A stretch of 49,571 nt of DNA from Ruminococcaceae bacterium UBA1741. Lineage in GTDB: Bacteria > Bacillota > Clostridia > Oscillospirales > Acutalibacteraceae. Shown in pieces: positions 16,992 through 25,781 of the stretch. The notes beneath the pieces are model-generated. The model ran no database searches. It saw only the letters and a list, made by a program, of their open reading frames with translations, and was not told the origin of the DNA. Numbering within the stretch: position 1 is the first letter of the stretch; each line of letters starts with the position of its first letter. A program made the translations under genes and the position numbers. The stretch spans positions 1 through 49,571 of the forward strand of contig DCHX01000040.1 in the NCBI GenBank assembly GCA_002315685.1, given 5' to 3'.

Positions 16992-17852
16992 GTGAGCAAT
17001 ACGCAAAATATTCAATGGTTTCCGGGCCATATGGCAAAAACCAAACGGCAAATTTCGGAAACGGTTAAAATAATTGACGCGGTTGCAGAAATTGTAGATG
17101 CAAGAATACCCATCAGCAGTCGCAATCCCGACCTGATGGGTATTATTGGTAATAAGCCGCATATCATTTTGCTTAATAAATGTGATATGGCTGACAGTAA
17201 AGCAACCGAACAATGGATAGATTTTTATAAAACCCATAATACAATGGCTATTCCGGTTGACTGTAAAAGCGGTAAGGGACTTAATTTGTTTAAGGAAACC
17301 GTTAAAACCGTTCTTGCCGATAAGCTTAAAGCAAATAAAGAAAAGGGTATGATAGGCAAACCGCTTAGGGTTATGGCTGTCGGAATACCGAATGTCGGAA
17401 AATCCTCTTTTATCAATAAAATTGCGGGTAATACAAGGGCAAAGGTTGAAAACCGTCCCGGTGTTACGAGAGGTAATCAGTGGTTTACGGTTGATAAAGA
17501 GCTTGAACTTTTAGATACTCCGGGCGTTTTATGGCCTAAATTTGAGGATGAAACGGTTGGAGAGCATTTGGCATTTACGGGTGCTGTTACCGATAGAATT
17601 ATTGATACCGAATTACTTGCAATGCGTTTGCTTGAAATACTTGTTGAAAAGTATCCGAAAATGCTTGAAGAGCGTTTTAAGATGACGGAATTTTGCGAAG
17701 AACCGTACGATAATCTTTGTTTTTTGGCTAAAAAACGAGGTATGATGATAAGAGGCGGTGAGGCCGATACGCTTCGGGCATCGAATATGCTGTTAGAAGA
17801 ATTCAGAAACTCAAAGCTCGGCAGAATTACTTTGGAGGTGCCTAATGCCTGA
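16992..17852 (+). CDS. rbgA: Ribosome biogenesis GTPase YlqF/RbgA
   Basis: RbgA drives a late step in 50S subunit maturation. It is a circularly permuted GTPase: the G4 motif LLNKCD comes before G1 GIPNVGKSSF and G3 DTPGVLWP. The N-terminus NIQWFPGHMAKTKR is diagnostic. The C-terminal RNA-binding part is present, giving 286 residues, the family norm. Translation starts with GTG immediately after lepB, and the gene overlaps rnhB by eight bases, so expression is probably coupled. Confidence 0.95.
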   Translation: MSNTQNIQWFPGHMAKTKRQISETVKIIDAVAEIVDARIPISSRNPDLMGIIGNKPHIILLNKCDMADSKATEQWIDFYKTHNTMAIPVDCKSGKGLNLFKETVKTVLADKLKANKEKGMIGKPLRVMAVGIPNVGKSSFINKIAGNTRAKVENRPGVTRGNQWFTVDKELELLDTPGVLWPKFEDETVGEHLAFTGAVTDRIIDTELLAMRLLEILVEKYPKMLEERFKMTEFCEEPYDNLCFLAKKRGMMIRGGEADTLRASNMLLEEFRNSKLGRITLEVPNA

Positions 17853-18444
17853 TTTTTCCTATGAAAATGATGCTAAACTAAAAGGCTATAAAATAGTTTG
17901 CGGTGTTGACGAGGCGGGTAGAGGCCCTTTGGCAGGTCCTGTTTGTGCCGCTGCGGTTATTTTGCCGGATAATTGCGAAATTGAGGGGCTTAACGATTCA
18001 AAAAAGTTAAGTGAAAAGAAAAGAGAAGCACTTTTTGATATAATAATCAATAAAGCATTATCATATTCAATTTGCTACGGAACAGTAGAAGAAATAGAAA
18101 AGTATAATATACTTAACGCAACCTTTCTTGCTATGAACAGAAGTATTGAATCGCTGAGTGTAAAACCCGATTATTGCCTTATTGACGGCAACAGAGTGCC
18201 GAAAGAAATAAAATTCCCCTGTGAAACGGTTGTCAAAGGCGACTTGAAATCCGCATCTATTGCGGCAGCAAGTATTCTTGCAAAGGTTACCCGTGACAGA
18301 CTGATGGTTGAATACGATAAAAAATATCCGAACTACGGATTTTCGAAGCATAAAGGCTACGGCACAAAAGAACATTACTTTGCTATAAAAAACAACGGTG
18401 TTTGCGAAATACACCGATTGTCATTCCTTAAAAATGTACTCTGA
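17845..18444 (+). CDS. rnhB: Ribonuclease HII
   Basis: RNase HII nicks at ribonucleotides embedded in DNA and degrades RNA-DNA hybrids. The 199-residue protein has VCGVDEAGRGPLAGPV, with the first catalytic Asp-Glu pair, LNDSKKLSEKKRE, and further acidic residues in CLIDGNR and KVTRDRLM. GGAGG precedes the ATG inside the end of rbgA. Its last eleven bases overlap the proposed start of yraN. Confidence 0.96.
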   Translation: MPDFSYENDAKLKGYKIVCGVDEAGRGPLAGPVCAAAVILPDNCEIEGLNDSKKLSEKKREALFDIIINKALSYSICYGTVEEIEKYNILNATFLAMNRSIESLSVKPDYCLIDGNRVPKEIKFPCETVVKGDLKSASIAAASILAKVTRDRLMVEYDKKYPNYGFSKHKGYGTKEHYFAIKNNGVCEIHRLSFLKNVL

Positions 18445-18805
18445 AAACAGAATAGGTTATATAGGTAAATCCGGCGAGGACTTTGTCTGCGAATATTTAA
18501 GAAGCAACGGCAATATTGTCATAAAACGCAATTTTTCAAATCGTTTTGGCGAAATTGACATAGTTGCGGAGGACTGTAATAATATAGTATTTGTAGAGGT
18601 GAAAACAAGAGCCGAAAATTCTCTTGTTGAAGGTGTTTTTGCCGTTGATAACAATAAGGTTAACCGAATTAGAAATGTAGCTAACGATTTTATATCAAAG
18701 TTGTTCGTAAAAAAAGAAGCACGGTTTGATGTCGCTTTGGTTACATATTCGGGCGAGGGCGAAAATATTTCTTTTAAGCTCGAATATATTAAATCGGCTT
18801 TTTAG
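18434..18805 (+). CDS. UPF0102 (YraN-like) nuclease-fold protein
   Basis: YraN proteins have a restriction-endonuclease-like fold of unknown role. The sequence IGYIGKSGEDFVCEYLRS, RNFSNRFGEIDIVAED and FVEVKTR holds the Glu, Asp and ExK residues of the presumed active site. The ATG at 18434 gives 123 residues, matching the family; an earlier GTG at 18398 would overlap rnhB by 47 bases. There is no strong ribosome binding site, so translation is probably coupled to rnhB. The rnhB-yraN order is widely conserved. Confidence 0.88.
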   Translation: MYSENRIGYIGKSGEDFVCEYLRSNGNIVIKRNFSNRFGEIDIVAEDCNNIVFVEVKTRAENSLVEGVFAVDNNKVNRIRNVANDFISKLFVKKEARFDVALVTYSGEGENISFKLEYIKSAF

Positions 18806-18808
18806 TTT

Positions 18809-19657
18809 ATGGATTTTTTTGATTTACACTGTGATACGGCAACTAAAATATATGATAATAATACCGATTTTGATAATAAATCCTTATCGGTTAATTCAAG
18901 CTGTGCCGGGCTTTTTGATAAATGGTTTCAATGCTTTGCGGTTTTTATACCCGAAAACATTTCGGAGCCGTTTTTTTATTATGAAAATGTTATAAAAAGA
19001 ATAAAAGATGTTCTTTCAAAGGCGGATATTAAAAATTTATTACCTATATATACGGTTGAGGGCGGAAGCTTGTTGGATAGAGATTTATCAAGGATAGATA
19101 AGCTCAAATCCGATAATATTAAGGCGCTGACTCTAACCTGGAACAACGAAAATAATATTGCGGGAGGAGCATATTCCGATGCCGACTTAAAACCGTTTGG
19201 CATAGAGGTAATTAAGAAATTAAACAAAAACAAAATTGCTACCGACCTATCTCACTTAAACACGAAAAGCTTTTACAGTGCGATAGAATATGCAAATTAT
19301 CCTATTGCCACACACTCCTGTTTATTTGAAATAAATAAACATAAAAGAAATATTACCTGCGAAATGATAGATTTGATAGCACAAAAAAACGGTGTTGTCG
19401 GCATTTGTTTGTATGATGCTTTTTTAGGTAATAATCCGCTTGAAAAAATATATAAAAACATCTATTTGTGTTTAGAAAAAGGGTTTGAAGATAATATTGC
19501 CATCGGCACCGATTTTGACGGTTGCGATACAATTTTCAACACAAAGGATATACCGTATTTATATGATTTTTTCACTTGTAAGGGCATCAAGAAAAAAACA
19601 CTTGATAAATTGTTTTTTGAAAATGCAAATCGCTTTTTCAAAAGCTTTGACAAATGA
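18809..19657 (+). CDS. Membrane dipeptidase family (peptidase M19) protein
   Basis: M19 enzymes are zinc dipeptidases of the amidohydrolase fold. The metal ligands are recognisable: His-x-Asp in DLHCDT at residues 5-10, a Glu in YTVEGG, and His residues in DLSHLN and ATHSC, with Asp in GTDFDGC near the end. The protein has 282 residues, somewhat short for the family, and no signal peptide, so it should be cytoplasmic despite the family name. It begins four bases after yraN with a poor ribosome binding site. The thrC promoter overlaps its last codons. The substrate is not predictable; a role in peptide or D-amino-acid dipeptide recycling is possible. Confidence 0.85.
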   Translation: MDFFDLHCDTATKIYDNNTDFDNKSLSVNSSCAGLFDKWFQCFAVFIPENISEPFFYYENVIKRIKDVLSKADIKNLLPIYTVEGGSLLDRDLSRIDKLKSDNIKALTLTWNNENNIAGGAYSDADLKPFGIEVIKKLNKNKIATDLSHLNTKSFYSAIEYANYPIATHSCLFEINKHKRNITCEMIDLIAQKNGVVGICLYDAFLGNNPLEKIYKNIYLCLEKGFEDNIAIGTDFDGCDTIFNTKDIPYLYDFFTCKGIKKKTLDKLFFENANRFFKSFDK

Positions 19658-19675
19658 GATAGTTTGCTTTATAAT
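19647..19675 (+). promoter_or_regulatory. thrC promoter
   Basis: TTGACA (19647-19652) and TATAAT (19670-19675) are 17 bases apart, a perfect consensus. The -35 box lies inside the end of the dipeptidase gene. The leader is only about 25 bases, leaving no room for a T-box or riboswitch. Confidence 0.88.
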
Positions 19676-19707
19676 GATTATATATGTTTACACTTGGAGG
19701 AAGTTAA

Positions 19708-21195
19708 ATGAATTATGTCAGCACAAGAGACAATAAAAACATTGTTTCGGCATCATATACAATAGCTCACGGAATATCAAAAGAGGGCGGTCTTTTCGTC
19801 CCTTCCGATATCCCGAAGCTTTCAAATAAGGATTTTGAAAAGCTTAAATTGTTAAGTTACAGCGAAAGAGCAAAGTATATTCTTAAACTTTTCTTGACCG
19901 ATTTTACTGATGAAGAATTGGAATATTGTGTAAACGGAGCATATATAGGTACCTTTGATAACGATTTACCCGCACCGATTTCCAAGCTCGGAGAAAATGT
20001 GAATATCCTTGAACTTTGGCACGGCCCCACCGCCGCTTTTAAGGATTTGGCGCTTCAAATTTTGCCTTACCTTTTAACAACCTCGGTAAAAAAATCTTCA
20101 AGCACCAATAAATCGGTTATTCTTGTTGCAACCTCGGGCGATACGGGAAAAGCCGCTCTTGAAGGCTTTCGTGATGTAGAAAATACCGAGATTATTGTTT
20201 TTTATCCCGAAAACGGTGTAAGTCAAATGCAAAAGCTTCAAATGGCTTCGCAAAAGGGAAACAATGTTAATGTTTGCGCCATTAAGGGTAATTTTGACGA
20301 TGCTCAGTCTGCGGTTAAAAAAATATTTACCGATAATGAATTCAAAGCCCTTTTAGCTGAAAACGGTATGGAATTTTCTTCGGCAAATTCTATTAACTGG
20401 GGAAGATTATCTCCTCAAATCGTTTATTATGTATCGGCATATATTGATTTGTTAAATGATAATGCCGATTTATCAAACGGCTTTAATGTTTGTGTTCCTA
20501 CCGGTAATTTCGGTAATATTTTAGCGGCTTATTATGCTAAATGTATGGGTGTGCCGATTGATAAGCTTATATGCGCTTCTAATAAAAATAAGGTTTTAAC
20601 TGACTTTATCAAAACAGGTACATACAACAGAAACAGAGATTTTTATTTGACTACATCTCCGTCAATGGATATTTTAATTTCAAGTAATCTTGAAAGACTT
20701 TTGTATGAGTTGTCTGACGGCGACGATGAGTATATTGCATCTATTCAAAAATCATTAAACGAAACGGGTGTATATACCGTAAATGATAAAATAATGAATA
20801 AGCTGTCAAATATCTTTTACGGCGGATATTGTGATGACGAAGCTACCGCAAAGACTATAAATAAGACCTTTAATGAGTACGGATATTTGATTGATACTCA
20901 TACGGCGGTTGCTGTAAATGTTTACGAACAGTATAAAAACGAAACAGGGGATAACAGACCTGTTGTAATAGCTTCTACCGCTTCTCCGTACAAGTTTGTT
21001 GCAAGTGTTTTGTCCGCACTCGGAGAAACTGAGGTTGACGGCGTATTTGAAAATGCTCAAAAATTATCCGATATTACATCTACCGCTATTCCTACTCCGA
21101 TTTCAAATCTTAAAGATGCAACTGTAAGATTTAGTGATGTTTACTCAAAGGATGATTTGTATTCTGCTGTCAAAGAGAAGCTTTCGATTATGTAA
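19708..21195 (+). CDS. thrC: Threonine synthase
   Basis: Threonine synthase converts O-phosphohomoserine to threonine with pyridoxal phosphate. At 495 residues this is the longer class I form that starts MNYVSTRDNKNIVSASYTIA. The cofactor Lys is in HGPTAAFKDLALQ, and the phosphate-binding loop in ATSGDTGKAAL. TGGAGGAAG precedes the ATG. It has its own strong promoter and terminator, so it stands alone, without hom or thrB in this window. Confidence 0.95.
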   Translation: MNYVSTRDNKNIVSASYTIAHGISKEGGLFVPSDIPKLSNKDFEKLKLLSYSERAKYILKLFLTDFTDEELEYCVNGAYIGTFDNDLPAPISKLGENVNILELWHGPTAAFKDLALQILPYLLTTSVKKSSSTNKSVILVATSGDTGKAALEGFRDVENTEIIVFYPENGVSQMQKLQMASQKGNNVNVCAIKGNFDDAQSAVKKIFTDNEFKALLAENGMEFSSANSINWGRLSPQIVYYVSAYIDLLNDNADLSNGFNVCVPTGNFGNILAAYYAKCMGVPIDKLICASNKNKVLTDFIKTGTYNRNRDFYLTTSPSMDILISSNLERLLYELSDGDDEYIASIQKSLNETGVYTVNDKIMNKLSNIFYGGYCDDEATAKTINKTFNEYGYLIDTHTAVAVNVYEQYKNETGDNRPVVIASTASPYKFVASVLSALGETEVDGVFENAQKLSDITSTAIPTPISNLKDATVRFSDVYSKDDLYSAVKEKLSIM

Positions 21196-21205
21196 TTTGA
21201 TTGCG

Positions 21206-21236
21206 GTATCCGGCTAAAATTAGCCGGATACTTTTA
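21206..21236 (+). terminator. thrC terminator
   Basis: An 11-base perfect stem (21206-21216 with 21221-21231, starting GTATCCGGCTA) with loop AAAT is followed by TTTTA. The same hairpin lies just past the stop of the opposing DUF1540 gene, so it may act on both strands. Confidence 0.85.
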
Positions 21237-21239
21237 GGA

Positions 21240-21404
21240 TTAACCTTTTGCCTTAAAGGTATCGCAACAGGTTTCGCTGCAACAGCATGCGGTTGAGTTA
21301 CCTACCTCGATTTTTCCTGCGTGGCAGGTGTTGTCGTTTGAGTGGTACATACAATTCTTTACGCTGCACTTAATACAATATTCACTGTTGTTATAGTCTG
21401 ACAT
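21240..21404 (-). CDS. DUF1540 domain protein, Cys-rich
   Basis: This small protein of 54 residues has the DUF1540 pattern: EYCIKCSVKNCMYH, then NTCHAGKIEVG, then CCCSETCCDTF. The Cys spacing suggests a bound metal. The ATG at 21404 is preferred because AGAAAGGAAG lies eight bases upstream on this strand; a longer frame to 21470 has no such site. DUF1540 proteins are common in spore-forming clostridia and their function is not known to me. A weak promoter-like pair (TTGAAT near 21470, TAAAAA near 21447) precedes it. Confidence 0.82.
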   Translation of the reverse strand: MSDYNNSEYCIKCSVKNCMYHSNDNTCHAGKIEVGNSTACCCSETCCDTFKAKG

Positions 21405-21487
21405 AAGATTACTTCCTTTCTGACCTATTTGGTCTATATTATTTTTACAACAATTTGATTTTTTATTCAAAAACGGGGTGAAAAATA

Positions 21488-22171
21488 ATGCATCTTTTTG
21501 CCATATCGGATTTACATTTGCCTTTTGGCGCCGATAAGCCTATGGATATTTTCGGCGGTTGGAATAATTATACCGAAAAGCTTGAAAATAATTGGCAAAA
21601 AATAGTATCTAATGAGGATACTGTTATTATTCCCGGCGATTTTTCCTGGACATTAAAAATAGAAGATGCTTTGCCCGATTTTGAATTTTTGCATAGATTA
21701 AACGGCAATAAAATTTTACTTAAAGGAAATCACGATTTTTGGTGGTCAACTTATAAAAAAATAAATGAATTTTTAGAGGAAAATTCTTTTGATGATATAA
21801 AAATTTTGCATAATAATGCTTATAGAGTCGGAGATTTTACAATTTGCGGAACTCGCGGTTGGATTTATGACGGTACAACCGAATTTGATGAAAAGGTAAT
21901 ACTTCGTGAAAGCGGCAGACTTGAAGCCTCTATTAGAGAGGGTAAAAAGCTCGGCGGCGAAATAAAAGTATTTTTGCACTATCCTTTTGCTTATGCCGAC
22001 AGTGTTTGCCGTGAAATACTTGATGTACTTAAAAAATACGATATTAAAGATGTATATTACGGTCATATTCACGGCATCGGCAGACAGAAAATCCTCAAAG
22101 AATACGAGGGCATAAAACTTCATATTTTATCTTGTGATTTAGTAGGATTTGTTCCTCAAATAATAGTATAA
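21488..22171 (+). CDS. Calcineurin-like metallophosphoesterase
   Basis: This is a two-metal phosphoesterase. All five family blocks are visible: DLHLP (Asp-x-His) at residues 8-12, IPGDFSW, KGNHDFWWS, LHYPF and YGHIHG. The 227-residue length and the GNHDFWW variant match a group of predicted phosphohydrolases with unknown substrate in Firmicutes. GGGGTGAAA precedes the ATG. The gene stands alone, divergent from the DUF1540 gene. No signal peptide is present. Confidence 0.87.
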   Translation: MHLFAISDLHLPFGADKPMDIFGGWNNYTEKLENNWQKIVSNEDTVIIPGDFSWTLKIEDALPDFEFLHRLNGNKILLKGNHDFWWSTYKKINEFLEENSFDDIKILHNNAYRVGDFTICGTRGWIYDGTTEFDEKVILRESGRLEASIREGKKLGGEIKVFLHYPFAYADSVCREILDVLKKYDIKDVYYGHIHGIGRQKILKEYEGIKLHILSCDLVGFVPQIIV

Positions 22172-22213
22172 TATTCTTATAATATTCTTTTTTTGAAAAA
22201 ATTAAAAAAATGC

Positions 22214-22242
22214 TGGAAATTTCTATCAATTTGTGGTATAAT
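22214..22242 (+). promoter_or_regulatory. tig promoter (extended -10)
   Basis: TGG-TATAAT (-10 at 22237-22242) is a consensus extended -10 box. The -35 candidate TGGAAA (22214-22219) at 17 bases is poor, as is common for extended -10 promoters. Confidence 0.65.
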
Positions 22243-22270
22243 ACTTGCAATTTATGCGGAGGTATGAATA

Positions 22271-23734
22271 ATGAGCTTAAAAGAAACAAAAAAACTTGAA
22301 ACAAACAAGTACAGTCTTGAAATTACTGTTGACGGAGAAAAATTCCGCGAAGCAATTAAAGAGGCTTACAAAAAGAACGGAAAGAAAATAAATGTTCCGG
22401 GATTCAGAAAGGGTAAAGCACCCCTTCATATGATTGAAACCTACTACGGTGTTGAAGTGTTTTATGAAGATGCTATGAACCTTATTTATAACGATGTTGT
22501 TGAAGAAGCAATTAAAGAATCCGGTCTTAAAACCATTGAAGATAAGATGGATTTTGAACTTGTTTCTATTTCAAAAGAGGATGGCGTTGACTTTAAGGTT
22601 AGTGTTACTACATATCCTGAAATTGAAATCGGCAAGTACAAAGGTCTTAAAGCTAACAAGCCGGTAGTTGAAGCTAAGGCTGCTGAGGTTAATGCCGAGC
22701 TTGACCAGATGGCTGATAGAAATTCAAGAATGGTTTCTATTGAAGACAGAGCCGCTAAAAAAGGCGATACTGTTGTTATTGATTATGAAGGCTTTGCTGA
22801 CGGTAAGGCTTTTGACGGCGGTAAAGCCGAAGCACAAAGCTTAGAGCTTGGCTCTAACACATTTATTCCGGGATTTGAAGACCAAATTATCGGCAAGAAT
22901 ATCGGCGATAATTTTGATATAAATGTTACTTTCCCCGAAGAATACGGCGCTAAGGAACTTGCAGGAAAGGATGCCACCTTTAAGATTAAGCTTCACGAGA
23001 TTAAGGTTAAGGAATTACCTGCTATTGATGATGAATTTGCAAAGGATGTCAGTGAATTTGACACTCTTAAAGATTTGAAGGCTGATATTAAGAAGAAAAT
23101 TCTTGATAGAAAGCAACGCGCGGCTGACGAGGCTGTTGAAAACGAGCTTGTAGGACAAATTGTTGACAGCATAAAGGGCGAAATCCCCGAAGCTATGTTT
23201 GAAAGCCGTCTTAATGCTTGTGTTGAAGACTTTGCTTACCGTTTACAATCACAAGGTATGAATTTAGATTTGTATCTTAAATATACTAACAGTTCTATTG
23301 AGGATTTCAGAAAAACCTTCCGTCCGCAAGCTGAAATGCAGGTTAAGTACCGTTTGGCACTTGAAAAGATTGTTGAGCTTGAAAAGATTACGGCTGACGA
23401 AAAGGCTATTGAGGAACATTATGAGGAATTGGCTAAAACCTACGGTGTTGAGGCTGATAAGGTTAAGGCCGCTATTCCGCAGTCTGAAATCGAAAAGGAC
23501 ATCGCCGTTGGTAAGGCAGTGGATTTAATCAAAGAAAGTGCTGTCTTAACCGAGAAGTCCGAAGCCGATGAAAAGAAGCCTGCCGCAAAGAAAACTGCTG
23601 AAAAGACCGTTGCCGAAAAGAAGACTTCTACTGCTAAAAAGTCTACAACAAAAACTACTGCCGCAAAGTCAACCGCAGCTAAGACAACTACAACTGCAAA
23701 AAAGACAACTACAAAGAAAACTGAAAATAAATAA
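22271..23734 (+). CDS. tig: Trigger factor with Lys/Ala/Thr-rich C-terminal tail
   Basis: Trigger factor is the ribosome-bound chaperone and prolyl isomerase that receives nascent chains. The ribosome-binding signature is in VPGFRKGKAP near residues 43-52. The FKBP domain runs from about residue 160 (GDTVVIDYEGFADGKAFDGG) to 245, followed by the helical chaperone domain. Typical trigger factors end near residue 430; this one has 487, with a tail of about 60 residues (from about 23552) made almost only of Lys, Ala, Thr and Glu in repeats such as AKKTT. The tail looks like a histone H1-type disordered basic region. tig-clpP-clpX is a conserved order. Confidence 0.95.
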   Translation: MSLKETKKLETNKYSLEITVDGEKFREAIKEAYKKNGKKINVPGFRKGKAPLHMIETYYGVEVFYEDAMNLIYNDVVEEAIKESGLKTIEDKMDFELVSISKEDGVDFKVSVTTYPEIEIGKYKGLKANKPVVEAKAAEVNAELDQMADRNSRMVSIEDRAAKKGDTVVIDYEGFADGKAFDGGKAEAQSLELGSNTFIPGFEDQIIGKNIGDNFDINVTFPEEYGAKELAGKDATFKIKLHEIKVKELPAIDDEFAKDVSEFDTLKDLKADIKKKILDRKQRAADEAVENELVGQIVDSIKGEIPEAMFESRLNACVEDFAYRLQSQGMNLDLYLKYTNSSIEDFRKTFRPQAEMQVKYRLALEKIVELEKITADEKAIEEHYEELAKTYGVEADKVKAAIPQSEIEKDIAVGKAVDLIKESAVLTEKSEADEKKPAAKKTAEKTVAEKKTSTAKKSTTKTTAAKSTAAKTTTTAKKTTTKKTENK

Positions 23735-23789
23735 TATTGTTATATAATCGGTTTATTGTTTTTGATTTTTGTCAATAATGTTTATTAAC

Positions 23790-23820
23790 GGTCGAAATGA
23801 AGAAATGCTTTGTTTCGACC
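23790..23820 (+). other. Inverted repeat between tig and clpP
   Basis: GGTCGAAA (23790-23797) pairs with TTTCGACC (23813-23820) around a 15-base loop. No T-run follows, so it is not a standard terminator. It lies 13 bases before the clpP ribosome binding site and may stabilise or regulate the mRNA. It does not fit the CtsR direct repeat. Confidence 0.5.
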
Positions 23821-23845
23821 TGTTAAATAATAGGAGGAATTTTTT

Positions 23846-24433
23846 ATGGATATGAGTTTAGTTCCTTATGTAATTGAACAAACAAGCAGAGGAGAGCGTT
23901 CTTACGATATTTTCTCTCGTTTACTTAACGACAGAATTATTATGCTTAATGACCAAGTTGATAATGCTTCTGCCAGTGTGATTATCGCACAAATGCTTTA
24001 TCTTGAAGGTCAGGACCCCGAAAAAGATATTAGCTTTTATATCAATAGCCCCGGTGGCTCTGTTTCGGCAGGTATGGCTATTTATGACACTATGCAATAT
24101 ATTAAGTGTGATGTCAGCACAATTTGTCTCGGTATGGCTGCAAGTATGGGTGCTTTTTTGTTGGCTGCGGGTGCAAAGGGCAAGAGATATGCTCTTCCTA
24201 ACAGTGAAATTATGATTCATCAACCGTTAGGCTCCGCCGAAGGTCAGGCAACCGATATTTTAATTCACGCCAACCATATCAAAAAGATTCGTGGCACAAT
24301 AAACGGTATCTTGGCTGAAAGAACCGGCAAACCGTTGGAGGTTATTGAAAAGGATACCGATAGAGATAACTTTATGTCTGCCGATGAAGCTGCCGAATAC
24401 GGTCTTATTGATAAAGTTATTACCAAAAGATAA
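23846..24433 (+). CDS. clpP: ATP-dependent Clp protease proteolytic subunit
   Basis: ClpP forms the 14-subunit protease chamber served by ClpX. The 195-residue protein carries the catalytic triad Ser100 (GMAASMGAF), His125 (IMIHQPLG) and Asp174 (TDRDNFMS). The N-terminal hydrophobic loop (MSLVPYVIEQT) and the SPGGSVSAG segment are standard. TAGGAGGAA precedes the ATG. clpX follows after 14 bases. No clear CtsR box was found upstream. Confidence 0.97.
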   Translation: MDMSLVPYVIEQTSRGERSYDIFSRLLNDRIIMLNDQVDNASASVIIAQMLYLEGQDPEKDISFYINSPGGSVSAGMAIYDTMQYIKCDVSTICLGMAASMGAFLLAAGAKGKRYALPNSEIMIHQPLGSAEGQATDILIHANHIKKIRGTINGILAERTGKPLEVIEKDTDRDNFMSADEAAEYGLIDKVITKR

Positions 24434-24447
24434 GGGAGTTTTTCGGT

Positions 24448-25671
24448 TTGAGAAACGAAGATAAAGAAATATGTTGCTCCTTTTGCGGAAAAACCCAAGA
24501 TGAAGTAACTCGACTTGTTGAGGGACCCGGAGTTTATATTTGCGATTCTTGTATAGATTTTTGCAGTTCTTTGCTTTATGATGATGAAACCTCTGCAAAA
24601 AAGTCTAATAAAAAGAAAAAGGCAGAAGAGTTTGTGCTTCCTAAGCCTATGGAAATTAAGGCAAGGCTTGACGAGTATGTAATCGGTCAGGAGGACGCAA
24701 AAAAAACATTGTCGGTTGCGGTTTATAATCATTACAAGCGTATAAACAACAAAACCGATGTTGAGCTTAATAAGAGTAATGTTTTAATGTTAGGCCCTAC
24801 CGGTGTCGGCAAGACTCTTTTGGCGCAAACTCTTGCTAAAATACTTGATGTTCCGATTGCCATTACCGATGCTACAACCCTAACCGAAGCGGGTTATGTT
24901 GGCGAAGATGTCGAAAATATTTTGTTAAGACTTATTCAAGCCGCCGATTATGATATTGAAAAGGCGGAGCACGGTATTATCTATGTCGATGAAATTGATA
25001 AGATAGCAAGAAAATCCGAAAATGCCTCGATTACCCGTGATGTTAGCGGAGAGGGTGTTCAACAAGCTCTTCTCAAAATTCTTGAAGGCACCGTTTCCAA
25101 TGTACCTCCGCAAGGTGGCAGAAAGCATCCGCAACAAGAGTTTATCCAAATCGACACCACAAATATTTTGTTTATTTGTGCCGGTGCTTTTGACGGTATT
25201 GAAAAGGTTATTGAACGCCGTATGGGTGGCAGTAGCTTAGGCTTCGGCGCTGATGTTAAGTCGCCTAAGAGTATTGAGGCACAGTCGCTTTGCGAAACCG
25301 CAAATCACCAAGACCTTGTTAAGTTCGGTATGATTCCCGAGCTTGTGGGCAGACTTCCCGTAATTACGGCATTAAAAGGTATGGATAAGGATACACTTGT
25401 CCGTATTATGACCGAGCCGAAAAATTCAATTATTAAGCAATATATTGCACTTTTCAATATGGATAATGTTGAGCTTGAATTTGAAAACGAGGCACTTCAA
25501 AGGGTTGCTGAGCTTACAATAGAGAGAAAAACCGGTGCCCGTGGACTTCGTTCGATAATTGAAGATGTGTTGCAAAATATTATGTTCGAAATACCTTCCG
25601 ACAGTTCGGTTAAAAAGGTTGTAATAACCGTAGAAACCGTAAACGGCGGAAAACCTAAAATAATTAAATAA
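24448..25671 (+). CDS. clpX: ATP-dependent Clp protease ATPase subunit ClpX
   Basis: ClpX unfolds substrates and feeds them to ClpP. The start is a TTG at 24448, with GGGAG upstream; the next residues hold the zinc-binding domain (CSFCGK and CDSCIDFC). Walker A is GPTGVGKTLLAQ, Walker B YVDEIDKIA, with the pore-loop GYVGEDV and sensor motif GARGLRSI in order. The 407-residue length is normal. Co-transcription with clpP is likely. A hairpin terminator follows. Confidence 0.97.
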   Translation: MRNEDKEICCSFCGKTQDEVTRLVEGPGVYICDSCIDFCSSLLYDDETSAKKSNKKKKAEEFVLPKPMEIKARLDEYVIGQEDAKKTLSVAVYNHYKRINNKTDVELNKSNVLMLGPTGVGKTLLAQTLAKILDVPIAITDATTLTEAGYVGEDVENILLRLIQAADYDIEKAEHGIIYVDEIDKIARKSENASITRDVSGEGVQQALLKILEGTVSNVPPQGGRKHPQQEFIQIDTTNILFICAGAFDGIEKVIERRMGGSSLGFGADVKSPKSIEAQSLCETANHQDLVKFGMIPELVGRLPVITALKGMDKDTLVRIMTEPKNSIIKQYIALFNMDNVELEFENEALQRVAELTIERKTGARGLRSIIEDVLQNIMFEIPSDSSVKKVVITVETVNGGKPKIIK

Positions 25672-25679
25672 CTATACTG

Positions 25680-25707
25680 AATCCAACAGGTTTTGCTTGT
25701 TGGATTT
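25680..25707 (+). terminator. clpX terminator
   Basis: AATCCAACA (25680-25688) pairs with TGTTGGATT (25698-25706) around a 9-base loop, followed by a broken T-rich stretch. Confidence 0.65.
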
Positions 25708-25721
25708 ATGCTTTATATTAC

Positions 25722-25750
25722 TTGAAAAAAATTAAATACTATGGTAAAAT
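25722..25750 (+). promoter_or_regulatory. mnmE promoter
   Basis: TTGAAA (25722-25727) and TAAAAT (25745-25750) are 17 bases apart with TGG before the -10 box, almost the same as the promoter at 2399-2427. Confidence 0.78.
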
Positions 25751-25781
25751 AAATTGCTAAATTGCAAAAAGGAGGAAAGCT

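Noticed and set aside
23735..23845. CtsR operator before clpP
   Set aside because: Only one GGTCGAAA-type half site is seen, arranged as an inverted repeat, not the direct GGTCAAA repeat.
24265..24732. Open frame of 155 codons on the minus strand
   Set aside because: It is opposite the end of clpP and start of clpX and has no recognisable motif.
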